The position numbers were made by a program, and so were the translations under genes. 6,602 bases of DNA, taken from Comamonadaceae bacterium (GTDB taxonomy: Bacteria; Pseudomonadota; Gammaproteobacteria; Burkholderiales; Burkholderiaceae). Each line of letters begins with the position of its first letter. Positions within the stretch are counted from its first letter, which is position 1. The notes beneath the pieces were generated by a model. The model searched no databases and was not told where the DNA came from. It worked only from the letters and a program-made list of their open reading frames with translations. Positions 1 to 6,602 of the stretch are shown in pieces. The stretch lies in the NCBI GenBank assembly GCA_947505915.1, contig CANNNH010000079.1, forward strand, positions 1 through 6,602, given 5' to 3'.

Positions 1-306
1 GTGGCGCTGAACAATCGCTATTTGGGCATGGTCAGGCAATGGCAAGAGATTGAATACTCAGGCCGCTACAGCCACAGCTACATGGATGCCTTGCCCGACT
101 TTGTCAAATTGGCTGAGGCCTATGGCCATGTGGGAATGCTGATTGAACGTCCTGAGGATGTCGAACCCGCACTTCGCGAGGCGAGAAGACTCAAGGATCG
201 AACCGTCTTCATGGACTTCCGCACTGACCCCACTGAAAACGTCTTCCCCATGGTTCAAGCCGGCAAAGGCATCACTGAAATGCTTTTGGGCAGTGAAGAC
301 CTTTAA
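1..306 (+). CDS. ilvB: Acetolactate synthase large (catalytic) subunit, C-terminal fragment
   Basis: This is the last 101 codons of a ThDP-dependent acetolactate (acetohydroxyacid) synthase large subunit, also named ilvI. The enzyme condenses pyruvate with pyruvate or 2-ketobutyrate in the first common step of valine, leucine and isoleucine synthesis. The gene is cut by the window edge, so the first GTG is an internal Val codon and not a start. The fragment begins in the ThDP-binding domain with NNRYLGMVRQW (residues 4-14 of the fragment). From family knowledge, W14 aligns with the Trp that lines the herbicide channel (W574 in the plant enzyme). The C-terminal tail FPMVQAGKGITEML matches the family's closing segment, with Ala where plant enzymes have the imidazolinone-site Ser653. 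The TAA stop is at 304-306. The regulatory subunit gene follows, as expected for a two-subunit AHAS. Identification is firm; the ilvB/ilvI choice is nomenclature only. Confidence 0.95.
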   Translation: MALNNRYLGMVRQWQEIEYSGRYSHSYMDALPDFVKLAEAYGHVGMLIERPEDVEPALREARRLKDRTVFMDFRTDPTENVFPMVQAGKGITEMLLGSEDL

Positions 307-346
307 CTTTGAAATTTTTCCCCAGACGAATCTATTGATAACCAAG

Positions 347-368
347 CCTACAGGTTACCGCCTGTAGG
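347..368 (+). promoter_or_regulatory. Perfect 8-bp hairpin between ilvB and ilvN (candidate cis-regulatory RNA)
   Basis: CCTACAGG (347-354) and CCTGTAGG (361-368) are exact inverted repeats around the six-base loop TTACCG. The right arm is followed by GGAGGG rather than a T-run, so this is not an intrinsic terminator. It lies 27 bp upstream of the ilvN ATG and 40 bp after the ilvB stop. It could shape translation of ilvN, set the subunit ratio, or mark an RNA processing site. I recall a published betaproteobacterial RNA motif called ilvH that precedes the small-subunit gene, and this hairpin sits in the right place, but I could not compare it with that model. Confidence 0.5.
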
Positions 369-382
369 GGAGGGTTGCGAAA

Positions 383-388
383 AGAGGA
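383..388 (+). promoter_or_regulatory. Ribosome binding site fixing the ilvN start
   Basis: AGAGGA lies 7 bases before the ATG at 396. This decides the start in favour of 396 over the in-frame TTG at 375, which would add seven residues (MRKEEST) encoded by the Shine-Dalgarno region itself and has no homologous counterpart in IlvN/IlvH proteins. Confidence 0.8.
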
Positions 389-395
389 ATCCACT

Positions 396-887
396 ATGAA
401 ACACATCATTGCAGTACTGATTGAAAACGAAGCTGGCGCCTTGTCCAGAGTGGTTGGCTTGTTCTCTGCGCGAGGCTACAACATCGAATCGCTGACTGTT
501 GCCCCCACCGAAGACCCCAGCTTGTCACGCATCACTTTGCAGACTTCTGGCTCAGACGATGTGATTGAGCAAATCACCAAACACTTGAACCGTCTGATTG
601 AAGTGGTCAAGGTGGTTGACTTGACCGAAGGCGCTTACACCGAGCGTGAGTTGATGATGGTCAAAGTCCGTGCGGTAGGTAAAGAGCGTGAAGAAATGAA
701 ACGCATGGCCGATATTTTTCGTGGCCGCGTGATTGATGTAACTGACAAAAGCTACACCATTGAACTGACTGGCGATGTGGCCAAAAACGATGCTTTCTTA
801 GAGGCTATCGAACACAGCGCTATTTTGGAAACAGTGCGCACCGGCGCTTGCGGCATTGGCCGTGGCGAACGCGTTTTGCGTGTTTAA
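396..887 (+). CDS. ilvN: Acetolactate synthase small (regulatory) subunit
   Basis: This 163-residue regulatory subunit, also called ilvH, has the same length as E. coli IlvH. It binds the catalytic subunit, raises its activity and carries valine feedback inhibition. An N-terminal ACT domain (about residues 3-77) opens with NEAGALSRVVGLFSARGYNI and continues with SLTVAPTEDPSLSR. The C-terminal ALS-small domain (about 84-160) includes ELMMVKV, IFRGRVIDVTD and the closing GIGRGERVLRV. N11, G14, S17 and N29 align with the E. coli IlvH residues where valine binding or valine-resistant mutations are known, so I infer normal valine sensitivity. The ATG at 396 is chosen because of AGAGGA at 383-388. 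The ilvC start is 27 bp after the stop, consistent with one operon. Confidence 0.95.
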   Translation: MKHIIAVLIENEAGALSRVVGLFSARGYNIESLTVAPTEDPSLSRITLQTSGSDDVIEQITKHLNRLIEVVKVVDLTEGAYTERELMMVKVRAVGKEREEMKRMADIFRGRVIDVTDKSYTIELTGDVAKNDAFLEAIEHSAILETVRTGACGIGRGERVLRV

Positions 888-1930
<1,043 letters not shown>

Positions 1931-1931
<1 letters not shown>

Positions 1932-2581
1932 TGAACCACTACCCGCATCCCATACTGGCGCGTGAAGGATGGCCATTCATTGGCTTTGCACTGGTGCTGA
2001 GTCTGTTGGCGACCGTTCTTTGGGGCGGTGTTGCAACCATTCCTTTTTACATTGTGTTGGTGTTTGTGCTGCAGTTTTTTCGCGATCCACCGCGTCCTGT
2101 GCCAGAGCTTGCAAACGCAGTTCTCTCGCCAGCTGATGGGCGTATCGTCAAGATTGAAAAAGTTCGTGACCCCTATGCTGACCGAGATGCATTGCTCATC
2201 AGCGTGTTCATGAATGTGTTCAATGTTCACAGTAACCGTGCCAGTGTCGATGGTGTTGTGCGCGCTGTTCAATATTTCCCTGGTCTGTTTGTCAACGCTG
2301 ATCTCGACAAAGCATCATCGGAGAACGAGCGCAATGCGGTTGTGATTGACGCCACCGTGAATGGGCAACAGCATGTGGTTACCTTGGTTCAGGTTGCTGG
2401 ATTGATTGCCAGACGCATTCTTTGCTATGTGCATCCCACCGATGTGCTGGCTAAAGGCGAGCGCTATGGCTTCATTCGATTTGGCTCTCGTGTGGATGTG
2501 TATTTACCTTTGAGTGCCATCCCCAAAGTGGCGCCTGGTGACAAAGTCAGCGCCACCACCACCGTGCTGGCAACCCTTTAA
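1931..2581 (+). CDS. psd: Phosphatidylserine decarboxylase proenzyme (short, archaeal-like type)
   Basis: The product decarboxylates phosphatidylserine to phosphatidylethanolamine at the inner membrane. At 216 residues it is the short PSD-A form, shorter than the E. coli enzyme. A hydrophobic segment at about 17-48 should anchor it. Conserved family blocks follow: FFRDPPR (49-55), SPADG (66-70), [11 protein letters not shown] (93-103) and [10 protein letters not shown] (126-135). FGS at 184-186 is the self-cleavage site: the chain is expected to break between G185 and S186, giving a beta chain and a small alpha chain whose N-terminal pyruvoyl group is the cofactor. The start overlaps the ilvC stop as TGATG, and I see no Shine-Dalgarno sequence, so translation is probably coupled to ilvC. 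pssA, the enzyme that makes its substrate, follows directly. Confidence 0.95.
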
Positions 2582-2586
2582 ATACC

Positions 2587-3393
2587 ATGTCCATGCAAGA
2601 TTCAGAGGACCTCATCGACGAACAACCTCGCAGCCGCTTGCGAAAGGGCATTTATGTATTGCCCAACCTCTTCACCTTGGCTGCTTTGTTTGGCGGTTTT
2701 TATGCCATCGTGATGGCCATGAACAACCACTTTGAGGCGTCTGCCATAGCTATTTTTTGTTCGATTGTGTTGGACAGCTTGGACGGTCGGGTTGCGCGTA
2801 TGACCAACACCCAAACTGAATTCGGTGCGCAAATGGACTCCTTGGCAGATATGGTGTCCTTTGGTGCTGCGCCTGCCCTCATCACTTATGAGTGGGCGTT
2901 GAAGGACCTGGGTCGTTGGGGTTGGTTTGCGGCCTTTGTTTACTGCGCCTGTGCTGCGCTGCGCTTGGCTCGATTCAATGTGAACACCACGGCGGTCGAT
3001 AAGCGGTTCTTCCAAGGCTTGCCTTCTCCAGCGGCAGCAGCCTTTGTGATGGGCTTTATTTGGCTCATGACCGATCTTGGTTTTGCACCTGTAGATAACC
3101 GTTGGCTAATGTTTGCGGTGTGTCTGTATGCAGGCTTGACCATGGTCAGCAATGTTCCTTTTTTCAGTTTTAAAGATTTCCAGATGCGCAAAAGCGTGCC
3201 TTTTACAGTGATCGTTTCAATCGCTTTGGTCATCGCCTTGATCAATATCCACCCGCCGACAGTGCTTTTCAGTCTTTTTCTTTTCTATGGGATCAGCGGT
3301 TATGTCGTGTATGCATGGCGAAAGTACAAAGGCCTGCCAACCAGTGTCATCAGTACCTCGACAGATGAGCCAGATGAAAAAGGCTTGCACTGA
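2587..3393 (+). CDS. pssA: CDP-diacylglycerol-serine O-phosphatidyltransferase
   Basis: The enzyme transfers the phosphatidyl group from CDP-diacylglycerol to serine, giving phosphatidylserine for Psd. It is the integral membrane, CDP-alcohol phosphotransferase type and not the phospholipase-D-like E. coli PssA. The family signature D-x2-DG-x2-AR-x8-G-x3-D-x3-D is complete: D63, D66, G67, A70, R71, G80, D84 and D88, where the aspartates hold the metal and D88 is the expected catalytic base. RLARFN (126-131) and the PSPAAA segment (147-152) are also typical. Several hydrophobic helices are visible, roughly 27-45, 52-62, 114-125, 151-165, 172-190, 205-221 and 225-243. The tail after 250 is polar. 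The gene starts 5 bp after psd without a clear Shine-Dalgarno site, and a second ATG lies two codons in (2593), so the exact start is uncertain. No terminator precedes the leucine leader downstream. Confidence 0.95.
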   Translation: MSMQDSEDLIDEQPRSRLRKGIYVLPNLFTLAALFGGFYAIVMAMNNHFEASAIAIFCSIVLDSLDGRVARMTNTQTEFGAQMDSLADMVSFGAAPALITYEWALKDLGRWGWFAAFVYCACAALRLARFNVNTTAVDKRFFQGLPSPAAAAFVMGFIWLMTDLGFAPVDNRWLMFAVCLYAGLTMVSNVPFFSFKDFQMRKSVPFTVIVSIALVIALINIHPPTVLFSLFLFYGISGYVVYAWRKYKGLPTSVISTSTDEPDEKGLH

Positions 3394-3415
3394 GCATCAA
3401 AACCTTGGCTATGCT
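3385..3415 (+). promoter_or_regulatory. Candidate promoter for the leuL-leuA transcript
   Basis: TTGCAC (3385-3390) and TATGCT (3410-3415) are separated by 19 bp, longer than ideal and with only partial consensus matches. Transcription would start near 3422, just upstream of the first pairing segment of the leader RNA, which is why I prefer it. The -35 lies inside the end of pssA. A rival is the extended -10 TGATACATT at 3432-3440 with no recognisable -35; it would start the RNA at about the leader ATG. Neither is proven. Confidence 0.3.
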
Positions 3416-3446
3416 CCCGTCCATAAGCCTGTGATACATTCTGCTT

Positions 3447-3500
3447 ATGAATTTATCGTTACTACTACTACTTCAGAGCTTTCACGGGCTGGATCAGTAG
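3447..3500 (+). CDS. leuL: leu operon leader peptide
   Basis: This 17-codon ORF encodes MNLSLLLLLQSFHGLDQ and ends in TAG. Seven of the 17 residues are Leu, five in a row (TTA CTA CTA CTA CTT, 3459-3473). CTA appears three times here, whereas I saw no CTA in the whole of leuA, which mostly uses TTG. This is the expected design of a leader whose translation stalls when leucyl-tRNA is scarce. An intrinsic terminator follows 19 bp after the stop, and leuA lies 104 bp further on than the leader stop. No Shine-Dalgarno sequence is visible before the ATG (TGATACATTCTGCTT precedes it), which is odd if translation must be efficient. The peptide itself is not expected to have a function. Confidence 0.85.
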   Translation: MNLSLLLLLQSFHGLDQ

Positions 3501-3519
3501 CGTTTGCGCAATTTTCCCC

Positions 3520-3552
3520 AAGGCCCGTTTGCTTACCGCATCGGGCCTTTTT
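3520..3552 (+). terminator. Intrinsic terminator of the leu attenuator
   Basis: AAGGCCCG (3520-3527) pairs with CGGGCCTT (3542-3549) over 8 bp. The 14-base loop can close further by TGC/GCA (3530-3532 with 3538-3540). A run of five T (3548-3552) follows the GC-rich core. CCCC (3516-3519) and GGGG (3557-3560) could add an outer clamp. It lies between the leader stop and leuA, so it must be conditional. Confidence 0.85.
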
Positions 3553-3604
3553 CATTGGGGCTGAACGGTTTGTATCGGTAGATTGAATTTTCAGGAGCTT
3601 AAAT

Positions 3605-5143
3605 ATGGCTGATAAATTGATTATTTTTGACACCACTTTGCGTGATGGTGAGCAGTCCCCCGGCGCCTCCATGACACGCGATGAAAAGTTGCGAATCGCC
3701 AGACAGCTCGAACGCTTGCGAGTCGATGTGATCGAAGCCGGCTTTGCCGCCAGTTCCGATGGCGATTTCGAAGCGGTAAAGGCCATTGCCAACGCCATCA
3801 CCGAGTCCACCGTTTGCTCTTTGTCACGCGCTAACGACAGAGACATTTCACGTGCCGCCGAGGCGCTGAAAGGCGCGAAACAGTCGCGTATTCATACCTT
3901 CATTGCCACCTCTGCCTTGCATATGGAAAAGAAGCTTCGCATGACGCCAGACCAAGTGTTTGAGCAAGCCAAGCAATCTGTTCGCTTCGCCCGTAACTTG
4001 GTGGCAGATGTGGAGTTCAGCCCAGAAGACGGCTACCGAAGCGATATGGATTTTTTATGTCGCATTTTGGAAGCGGTCATTGCTGAGGGGGCAACCACCA
4101 TCAATGTGCCAGATACCGTGGGCTATGCCGTCCCCGAGCTGTACGGTATCTTTATCAAGACATTAAGAGAGCGCATACCGAATTCCGACAAAGCCATTTG
4201 GTCGGTGCATTGCCACAATGACTTGGGCATGGCTGTCGCCAATTCCTTGGCTGGTGTACAAATTGGAGGAGCTAGGCAGGTCGAGTGCACCATCAATGGC
4301 TTGGGAGAGCGGGCAGGCAATTGCTCTTTGGAAGAAATTGTCATGGCGGTCAAAACCCGCAAAGACTATTTCGGCCTTGAGCTTGGCATAGATACCAAAC
4401 ATATTTTGGCTTCAAGCCGCATGGTCAGTCAAACCACGGGTTTTGTGGTTCAACCTAACAAAGCAGTGGTGGGTGCCAATGCCTTTGCCCATGCATCAGG
4501 CATTCACCAAGATGGGGTTTTGAAAGCGCGTGACACCTACGAAATCATGCGGGCAGAAGATGTGGGCTGGGGTTCTAACAAAATCGTGTTGGGTAAATTG
4601 AGTGGGCGCAATGCGTTCAAGCAGCGCTTACAGGACTTGGGCGTCGAACTCGACAGCGAAGCCGAAACCAATGCTGCTTTTGGTCGTTTCAAAGAATTGG
4701 CCGATCGCAAAAGTGAAATCTTCGATGAAGATATTTTGGCCTTGGTCAGCGAAGAAAGTATTTCGCATGACAACGACGTTTTTTCCTTTGTGAAGTTGTC
4801 ACAACACAGTGAAACAGGGGAGATGCCTTTTGCTTCTATCGTCATTACCGACAAAGGTAAAGAAATTGCATGTGAAGCGCATGGCAACGGCCCAGTTGAT
4901 GCCTCCTTGAAAGCCATTGAAAAGCATGTGAAAAGCGGTGCAGAGATGGTGCTTTATTCTGTCAACGCCATCAGTGGCTCTACGGAAAGCCAGGGAGAAG
5001 TCACTGTGAGGCTTCAAAACAACGGACGTATTGTCAACGGCGTAGGAGCCGACCCTGATATCGTGGTTGCCTCTGCAAAAGCATACTTAAGTGCTTTGAA
5101 TAAATTGCAGAGTAAAGCTGAACGCGTAGCGGCGCAAGGCTAA
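3605..5143 (+). CDS. leuA: 2-isopropylmalate synthase
   Basis: The enzyme condenses 2-ketoisovalerate with acetyl-CoA to 2-isopropylmalate, the committed step of leucine synthesis. Its 512 residues are normal for the bacterial form. The catalytic TIM barrel (about 5-270) opens with [16 protein letters not shown] (8-23), where R13 and D14 are the catalytic/metal residues. It has HCHND (202-206, metal ligands H202 and H204) and [10 protein letters not shown] (231-240, N238 next to the metal site). The linker region holds HASGIHQDG (296-304). The C-terminal regulatory domain (about 390-505) includes [14 protein letters not shown] (427-440) and [21 protein letters not shown] (479-499); it is the site of leucine feedback inhibition in the family. 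AGGAG (3593-3597) lies 7 bases before the ATG. Expression should be set by the attenuator at 3426-3552 as well as by allosteric leucine. A strong hairpin terminator follows. Confidence 0.97.
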   Translation: MADKLIIFDTTLRDGEQSPGASMTRDEKLRIARQLERLRVDVIEAGFAASSDGDFEAVKAIANAITESTVCSLSRANDRDISRAAEALKGAKQSRIHTFIATSALHMEKKLRMTPDQVFEQAKQSVRFARNLVADVEFSPEDGYRSDMDFLCRILEAVIAEGATTINVPDTVGYAVPELYGIFIKTLRERIPNSDKAIWSVHCHNDLGMAVANSLAGVQIGGARQVECTINGLGERAGNCSLEEIVMAVKTRKDYFGLELGIDTKHILASSRMVSQTTGFVVQPNKAVVGANAFAHASGIHQDGVLKARDTYEIMRAEDVGWGSNKIVLGKLSGRNAFKQRLQDLGVELDSEAETNAAFGRFKELADRKSEIFDEDILALVSEESISHDNDVFSFVKLSQHSETGEMPFASIVITDKGKEIACEAHGNGPVDASLKAIEKHVKSGAEMVLYSVNAISGSTESQGEVTVRLQNNGRIVNGVGADPDIVVASAKAYLSALNKLQSKAERVAAQG

Positions 5144-5175
5144 AACATCTTGGAAAATGCCTCTTGGTTACCTGA

Positions 5176-5213
5176 AAAAATACACGCAAGTCTTTGATCT
5201 TGCATGTATTTTT
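5176..5213 (+). terminator. Intrinsic terminator after leuA
   Basis: AAAAATACACGCAAG (5176-5190) pairs with CTTGCATGTATTTTT (5199-5213) around the 8-base loop TCTTTGAT. This gives 15 positions with one C-A mismatch (5185/5204). The right arm ends in five T, and the left arm begins in A (5175-5180), so it could work in both directions. It starts 33 bp after the leuA stop. Confidence 0.8.
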
Positions 5214-5228
5214 AAATCGCACTACACT
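5200..5228 (+). promoter_or_regulatory. Candidate pbpG promoter
   Basis: TTGCAT (5200-5205) and TACACT (5223-5228) are 17 bp apart, the ideal sigma-70 spacing, with partial hexamer matches. Transcription would start near 5235, about 30 bp before pbpG. The -35 lies inside the right arm of the leuA terminator, and an inverted repeat GCACT-N5-AGTGC (5219-5233) covers the -10. Confidence 0.4.
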
Positions 5229-5266
5229 AGTGCATCGAGGCTCCTCAGGGCCTTCACTGGGACACC

Positions 5267-6226
5267 ATGTTGAAAAGTATGAATTCACGTTTTTTTGTTG
5301 CGCTTTGCGTTGCCGCCTTGTTGGCCTGGGCACCTTCTTCGCAGGCTCGAACTGTCAAGAAAAAAGTGAAAACCAAGTCGGTTGCTGTTGCCAAGAAAAA
5401 AGTACGTGCTCACAAGGTTATTCCTCCGCGCCCTTCTTTTGGCAAACTGGCCGGCTTGCATTCAGCCGATGACGACCAAATTGCACTCAAGTCAAGCGTA
5501 GCCTACGTGATAGATCAAGATACGCAGGAAGTTTTGCTTAGCAAAAATGACCAAGCTATTTTGCCTATTGCCTCTATCACCAAACTGATGACTGCTTTGG
5601 TTGTGCAAGAAGCCAATCTCGATATGGACGAGTCCATCACCATTTCTGTTGATGACATCGATACCGAAAAAGGCAGTGGTTCACGTTTGCGCCCAGGGAC
5701 AACCTTGACTCGCAGTGAGTTGTTGCATTTGGCGCTGATGTCCAGCGAAAACCGTGCTGCCCATGCTTTGGGACGCACTTACCCCGCTGGCTTGGATGCA
5801 TTCACCAACCAAATGAACGCCAAGGCTGCCCAATTGGGAATGCGTGACACCCGCTTTGCAGAGCCCACAGGTTTGTCGAGCCGTAATCAATCAAGTGCCA
5901 AAGATTTGGCTACCTTGGTGGCCTTTGCCGCGAATGATCCCACCCTGCGTGAGTTGTCTACCTCCAATGGTTTCCAAGTCGAAGTAGGGCGTAAAACTTT
6001 GAAATACCGCTCCACCAATCGATTGGTCTCGAATCCCAATTGGGATATCGACTTGCAAAAAACCGGCTACATCTCCGAGGCAGGTCAGTGCTTGGTGATG
6101 CAAGCCAAAGTGGCTGGTCGTAAATTGATCATGATCTTTTTAGACTCCGCAGGCAAGTTCAGCCGTACCGCAGATGCAGAGCGCGTTCGCCGCTGGATAG
6201 AAACCCGCCACTCGCTTGCCTCTTAA
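5267..6226 (+). CDS. pbpG: D-alanyl-D-alanine endopeptidase (PBP7-like, peptidase S11)
   Basis: This is a periplasmic low-molecular-weight penicillin-binding protein of 319 residues, expected to cut D-Ala-meso-DAP cross-links in peptidoglycan. Residues 1-27 form a signal peptide: positive start (K3, R8), hydrophobic core 9-22, and likely cleavage after SSQA (27). A Lys-rich stretch (about 31-50, with two KKKV copies) precedes the catalytic domain and may bind the cell wall or membrane surface; that is inference. All three active-site motifs are present: S103-x-x-K106 (SITK), S160-E-N162 and K265-T-G. The text around them (LRPGTTLTRSELLHLALMSS and GYISEAGQCLVM) is PBP7-like rather than DacA-like. 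There is no C-terminal amphipathic anchor beyond RRWIETRHSLAS. An alternative start at 5279 (M5) still leaves a signal peptide; neither start has a strong Shine-Dalgarno site (GGGA at 5259-5262 favours 5267). The stop overlaps that of the converging regulator gene. Confidence 0.92.
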   Translation: MLKSMNSRFFVALCVAALLAWAPSSQARTVKKKVKTKSVAVAKKKVRAHKVIPPRPSFGKLAGLHSADDDQIALKSSVAYVIDQDTQEVLLSKNDQAILPIASITKLMTALVVQEANLDMDESITISVDDIDTEKGSGSRLRPGTTLTRSELLHLALMSSENRAAHALGRTYPAGLDAFTNQMNAKAAQLGMRDTRFAEPTGLSSRNQSSAKDLATLVAFAANDPTLRELSTSNGFQVEVGRKTLKYRSTNRLVSNPNWDIDLQKTGYISEAGQCLVMQAKVAGRKLIMIFLDSAGKFSRTADAERVRRWIETRHSLAS

Positions 6227-6602
6227 GGATGTATGGGATGACCCAGTTCCAGTGAAATTTGCTGGGCGGTGTCCTGCAATTTAGGCAACCACGATTCATC
6301 TAGCCGGTCTGCAGGGGCAGAAATCGACAAACCTGCAATCAGCTTGCCTTGGTCATCGTAGATACCGGCGGCCATACATCTGACACCCAATTCAAGCTCC
6401 TCGTTATCGCTGGCAACGCCTGACTGCCTAGATTTTGCAATCTCTTTTTCCAACGCGGCCAATTGGGTGATGCTGTTACGGGTGTGCCCAGGCAAGCCGG
6501 TTCGGTTGGCATAGGCCCGAACTCGCACGTTGTCGTCGGCAGCTAAAAACAATTTACCTACCGAGGTCAGGTGCAAGGGCGCTCTGCCCCCGATAGCACG
6601 CA
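6223..6602 (-). CDS. IclR-family transcriptional regulator, C-terminal fragment
   Basis: This is the effector-binding part of an IclR-type regulator, 125 codons from the window edge to the TAA at 6225-6223 (minus strand). The frame stays open to the edge, so the N-terminal winged helix and the true start lie outside. The first visible residues, RAIGGRAPLHLTSVGKLFLA, match the family's IG-x-R-x-PLH-x-T-x-x-GK block. Later the block GVRCMAAGIYDDQGKLIAGL followed by SISAP corresponds to the conserved segment that lines the effector pocket, with the usual Cys. The protein ends in ELGHPIHP. The TTG at 6576 is an internal Leu codon (PLH) and not a start. The ligand and targets cannot be read from this fragment. 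It faces pbpG tail to tail, which gives no functional link. Confidence 0.9.
   Translation of the reverse strand, partial: RAIGGRAPLHLTSVGKLFLAADDNVRVRAYANRTGLPGHTRNSITQLAALEKEIAKSRQSGVASDNEELELGVRCMAAGIYDDQGKLIAGLSISAPADRLDESWLPKLQDTAQQISLELGHPIHP

Larger units (their letters stand above)
3426..3552 (+). promoter_or_regulatory. Leucine transcription attenuator upstream of leuA
   Basis: Four mutually exclusive pairing segments surround and follow a Leu-rich leader ORF. Segment 1, AGCCTGTGA (3426-3434), pairs with segment 2, TCACGGGCT (3482-3490), over 9 bp with one G-U. Segment 2, ACGGGCT (3484-3490), can instead pair with segment 3, GGCCCGT (3522-3528), over 7 bp with one G-U, forming the antiterminator. 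Segment 3 otherwise joins segment 4 (3542-3549) as the terminator. A ribosome stalled at the Leu codons (3459-3473) leaves segment 2 free and allows antitermination. A ribosome that reaches the stop at 3498-3500 covers segment 2, so the terminator forms. This is the classic amino acid attenuation logic; the pairings are read directly and their use is inferred. Confidence 0.8.

Noticed and set aside
375..395. TTG start giving ilvN seven extra residues
   Set aside because: The extra codons lie over the Shine-Dalgarno AGAGGA, and the ATG at 396 gives the normal family length.
3392..3416. GAGCAT...ATGCTC inverted repeat after pssA
   Set aside because: A 6-bp stem with a 13-base loop and no T-run is too weak for a terminator. 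It overlaps the candidate -10, so an operator is conceivable, but nothing else supports it.
3287..3586. 99-codon open frame across the pssA end and the leu leader
   Set aside because: It overlaps pssA in another frame, resembles nothing, and runs through the attenuator. The real coding unit here is the 17-codon leader.
5194..5472. 92-codon open frame overlapping the start of pbpG
   Set aside because: It starts inside the leuA terminator, lies in another frame to the signal peptide of pbpG, and shows no domain.

Overview
The window looks like core chromosome of a betaproteobacterium, most likely Burkholderiales and probably a moderate-GC member of the Comamonadaceae (Limnohabitans/Rhodoferax-like). 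That placement rests on protein style and on the gene order ilvB(I)-ilvN(H)-ilvC-psd-pssA-leuA, which I know from Burkholderiales. The genus is a guess. I see no mobile element, CRISPR array, tRNA or rRNA.

Layout. Positions 1-306 hold the 3' end of the acetolactate synthase large subunit gene. An 89-bp gap with a perfect 8-bp hairpin follows, then the regulatory subunit gene ilvN (396-887) and the class I ketol-acid reductoisomerase gene ilvC (915-1931). ilvC overlaps psd (phosphatidylserine decarboxylase, 1931-2581) by one base, and psd is 5 bp from pssA (phosphatidylserine synthase, 2587-3393). After pssA comes a 211-bp stretch that holds a complete leucine attenuator: a 17-codon leader ORF with five consecutive Leu codons (3447-3500), an antiterminator and an intrinsic terminator. 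leuA (2-isopropylmalate synthase, 3605-5143) follows and ends at a strong hairpin terminator. pbpG (penicillin-binding protein 7-type D,D-endopeptidase, 5267-6226) has its own candidate promoter. Converging on pbpG from the right edge is the C-terminal part of an IclR-family regulator gene; the two stop codons share a TTAA.

How the genes work together. IlvB/IlvN and IlvC carry out the first two steps of valine/isoleucine synthesis. LeuA takes 2-ketoisovalerate, the product of the next step, into leucine synthesis. PssA and Psd make phosphatidylserine and decarboxylate it to phosphatidylethanolamine. Their tight packing behind ilvC suggests that membrane lipid synthesis is co-transcribed with branched-chain amino acid synthesis. 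leuA is separated from them by an attenuator that reads leucyl-tRNA supply. The most interesting item is this leader, which is too short for normal gene calling. The second is the unexplained hairpin between ilvB and ilvN.
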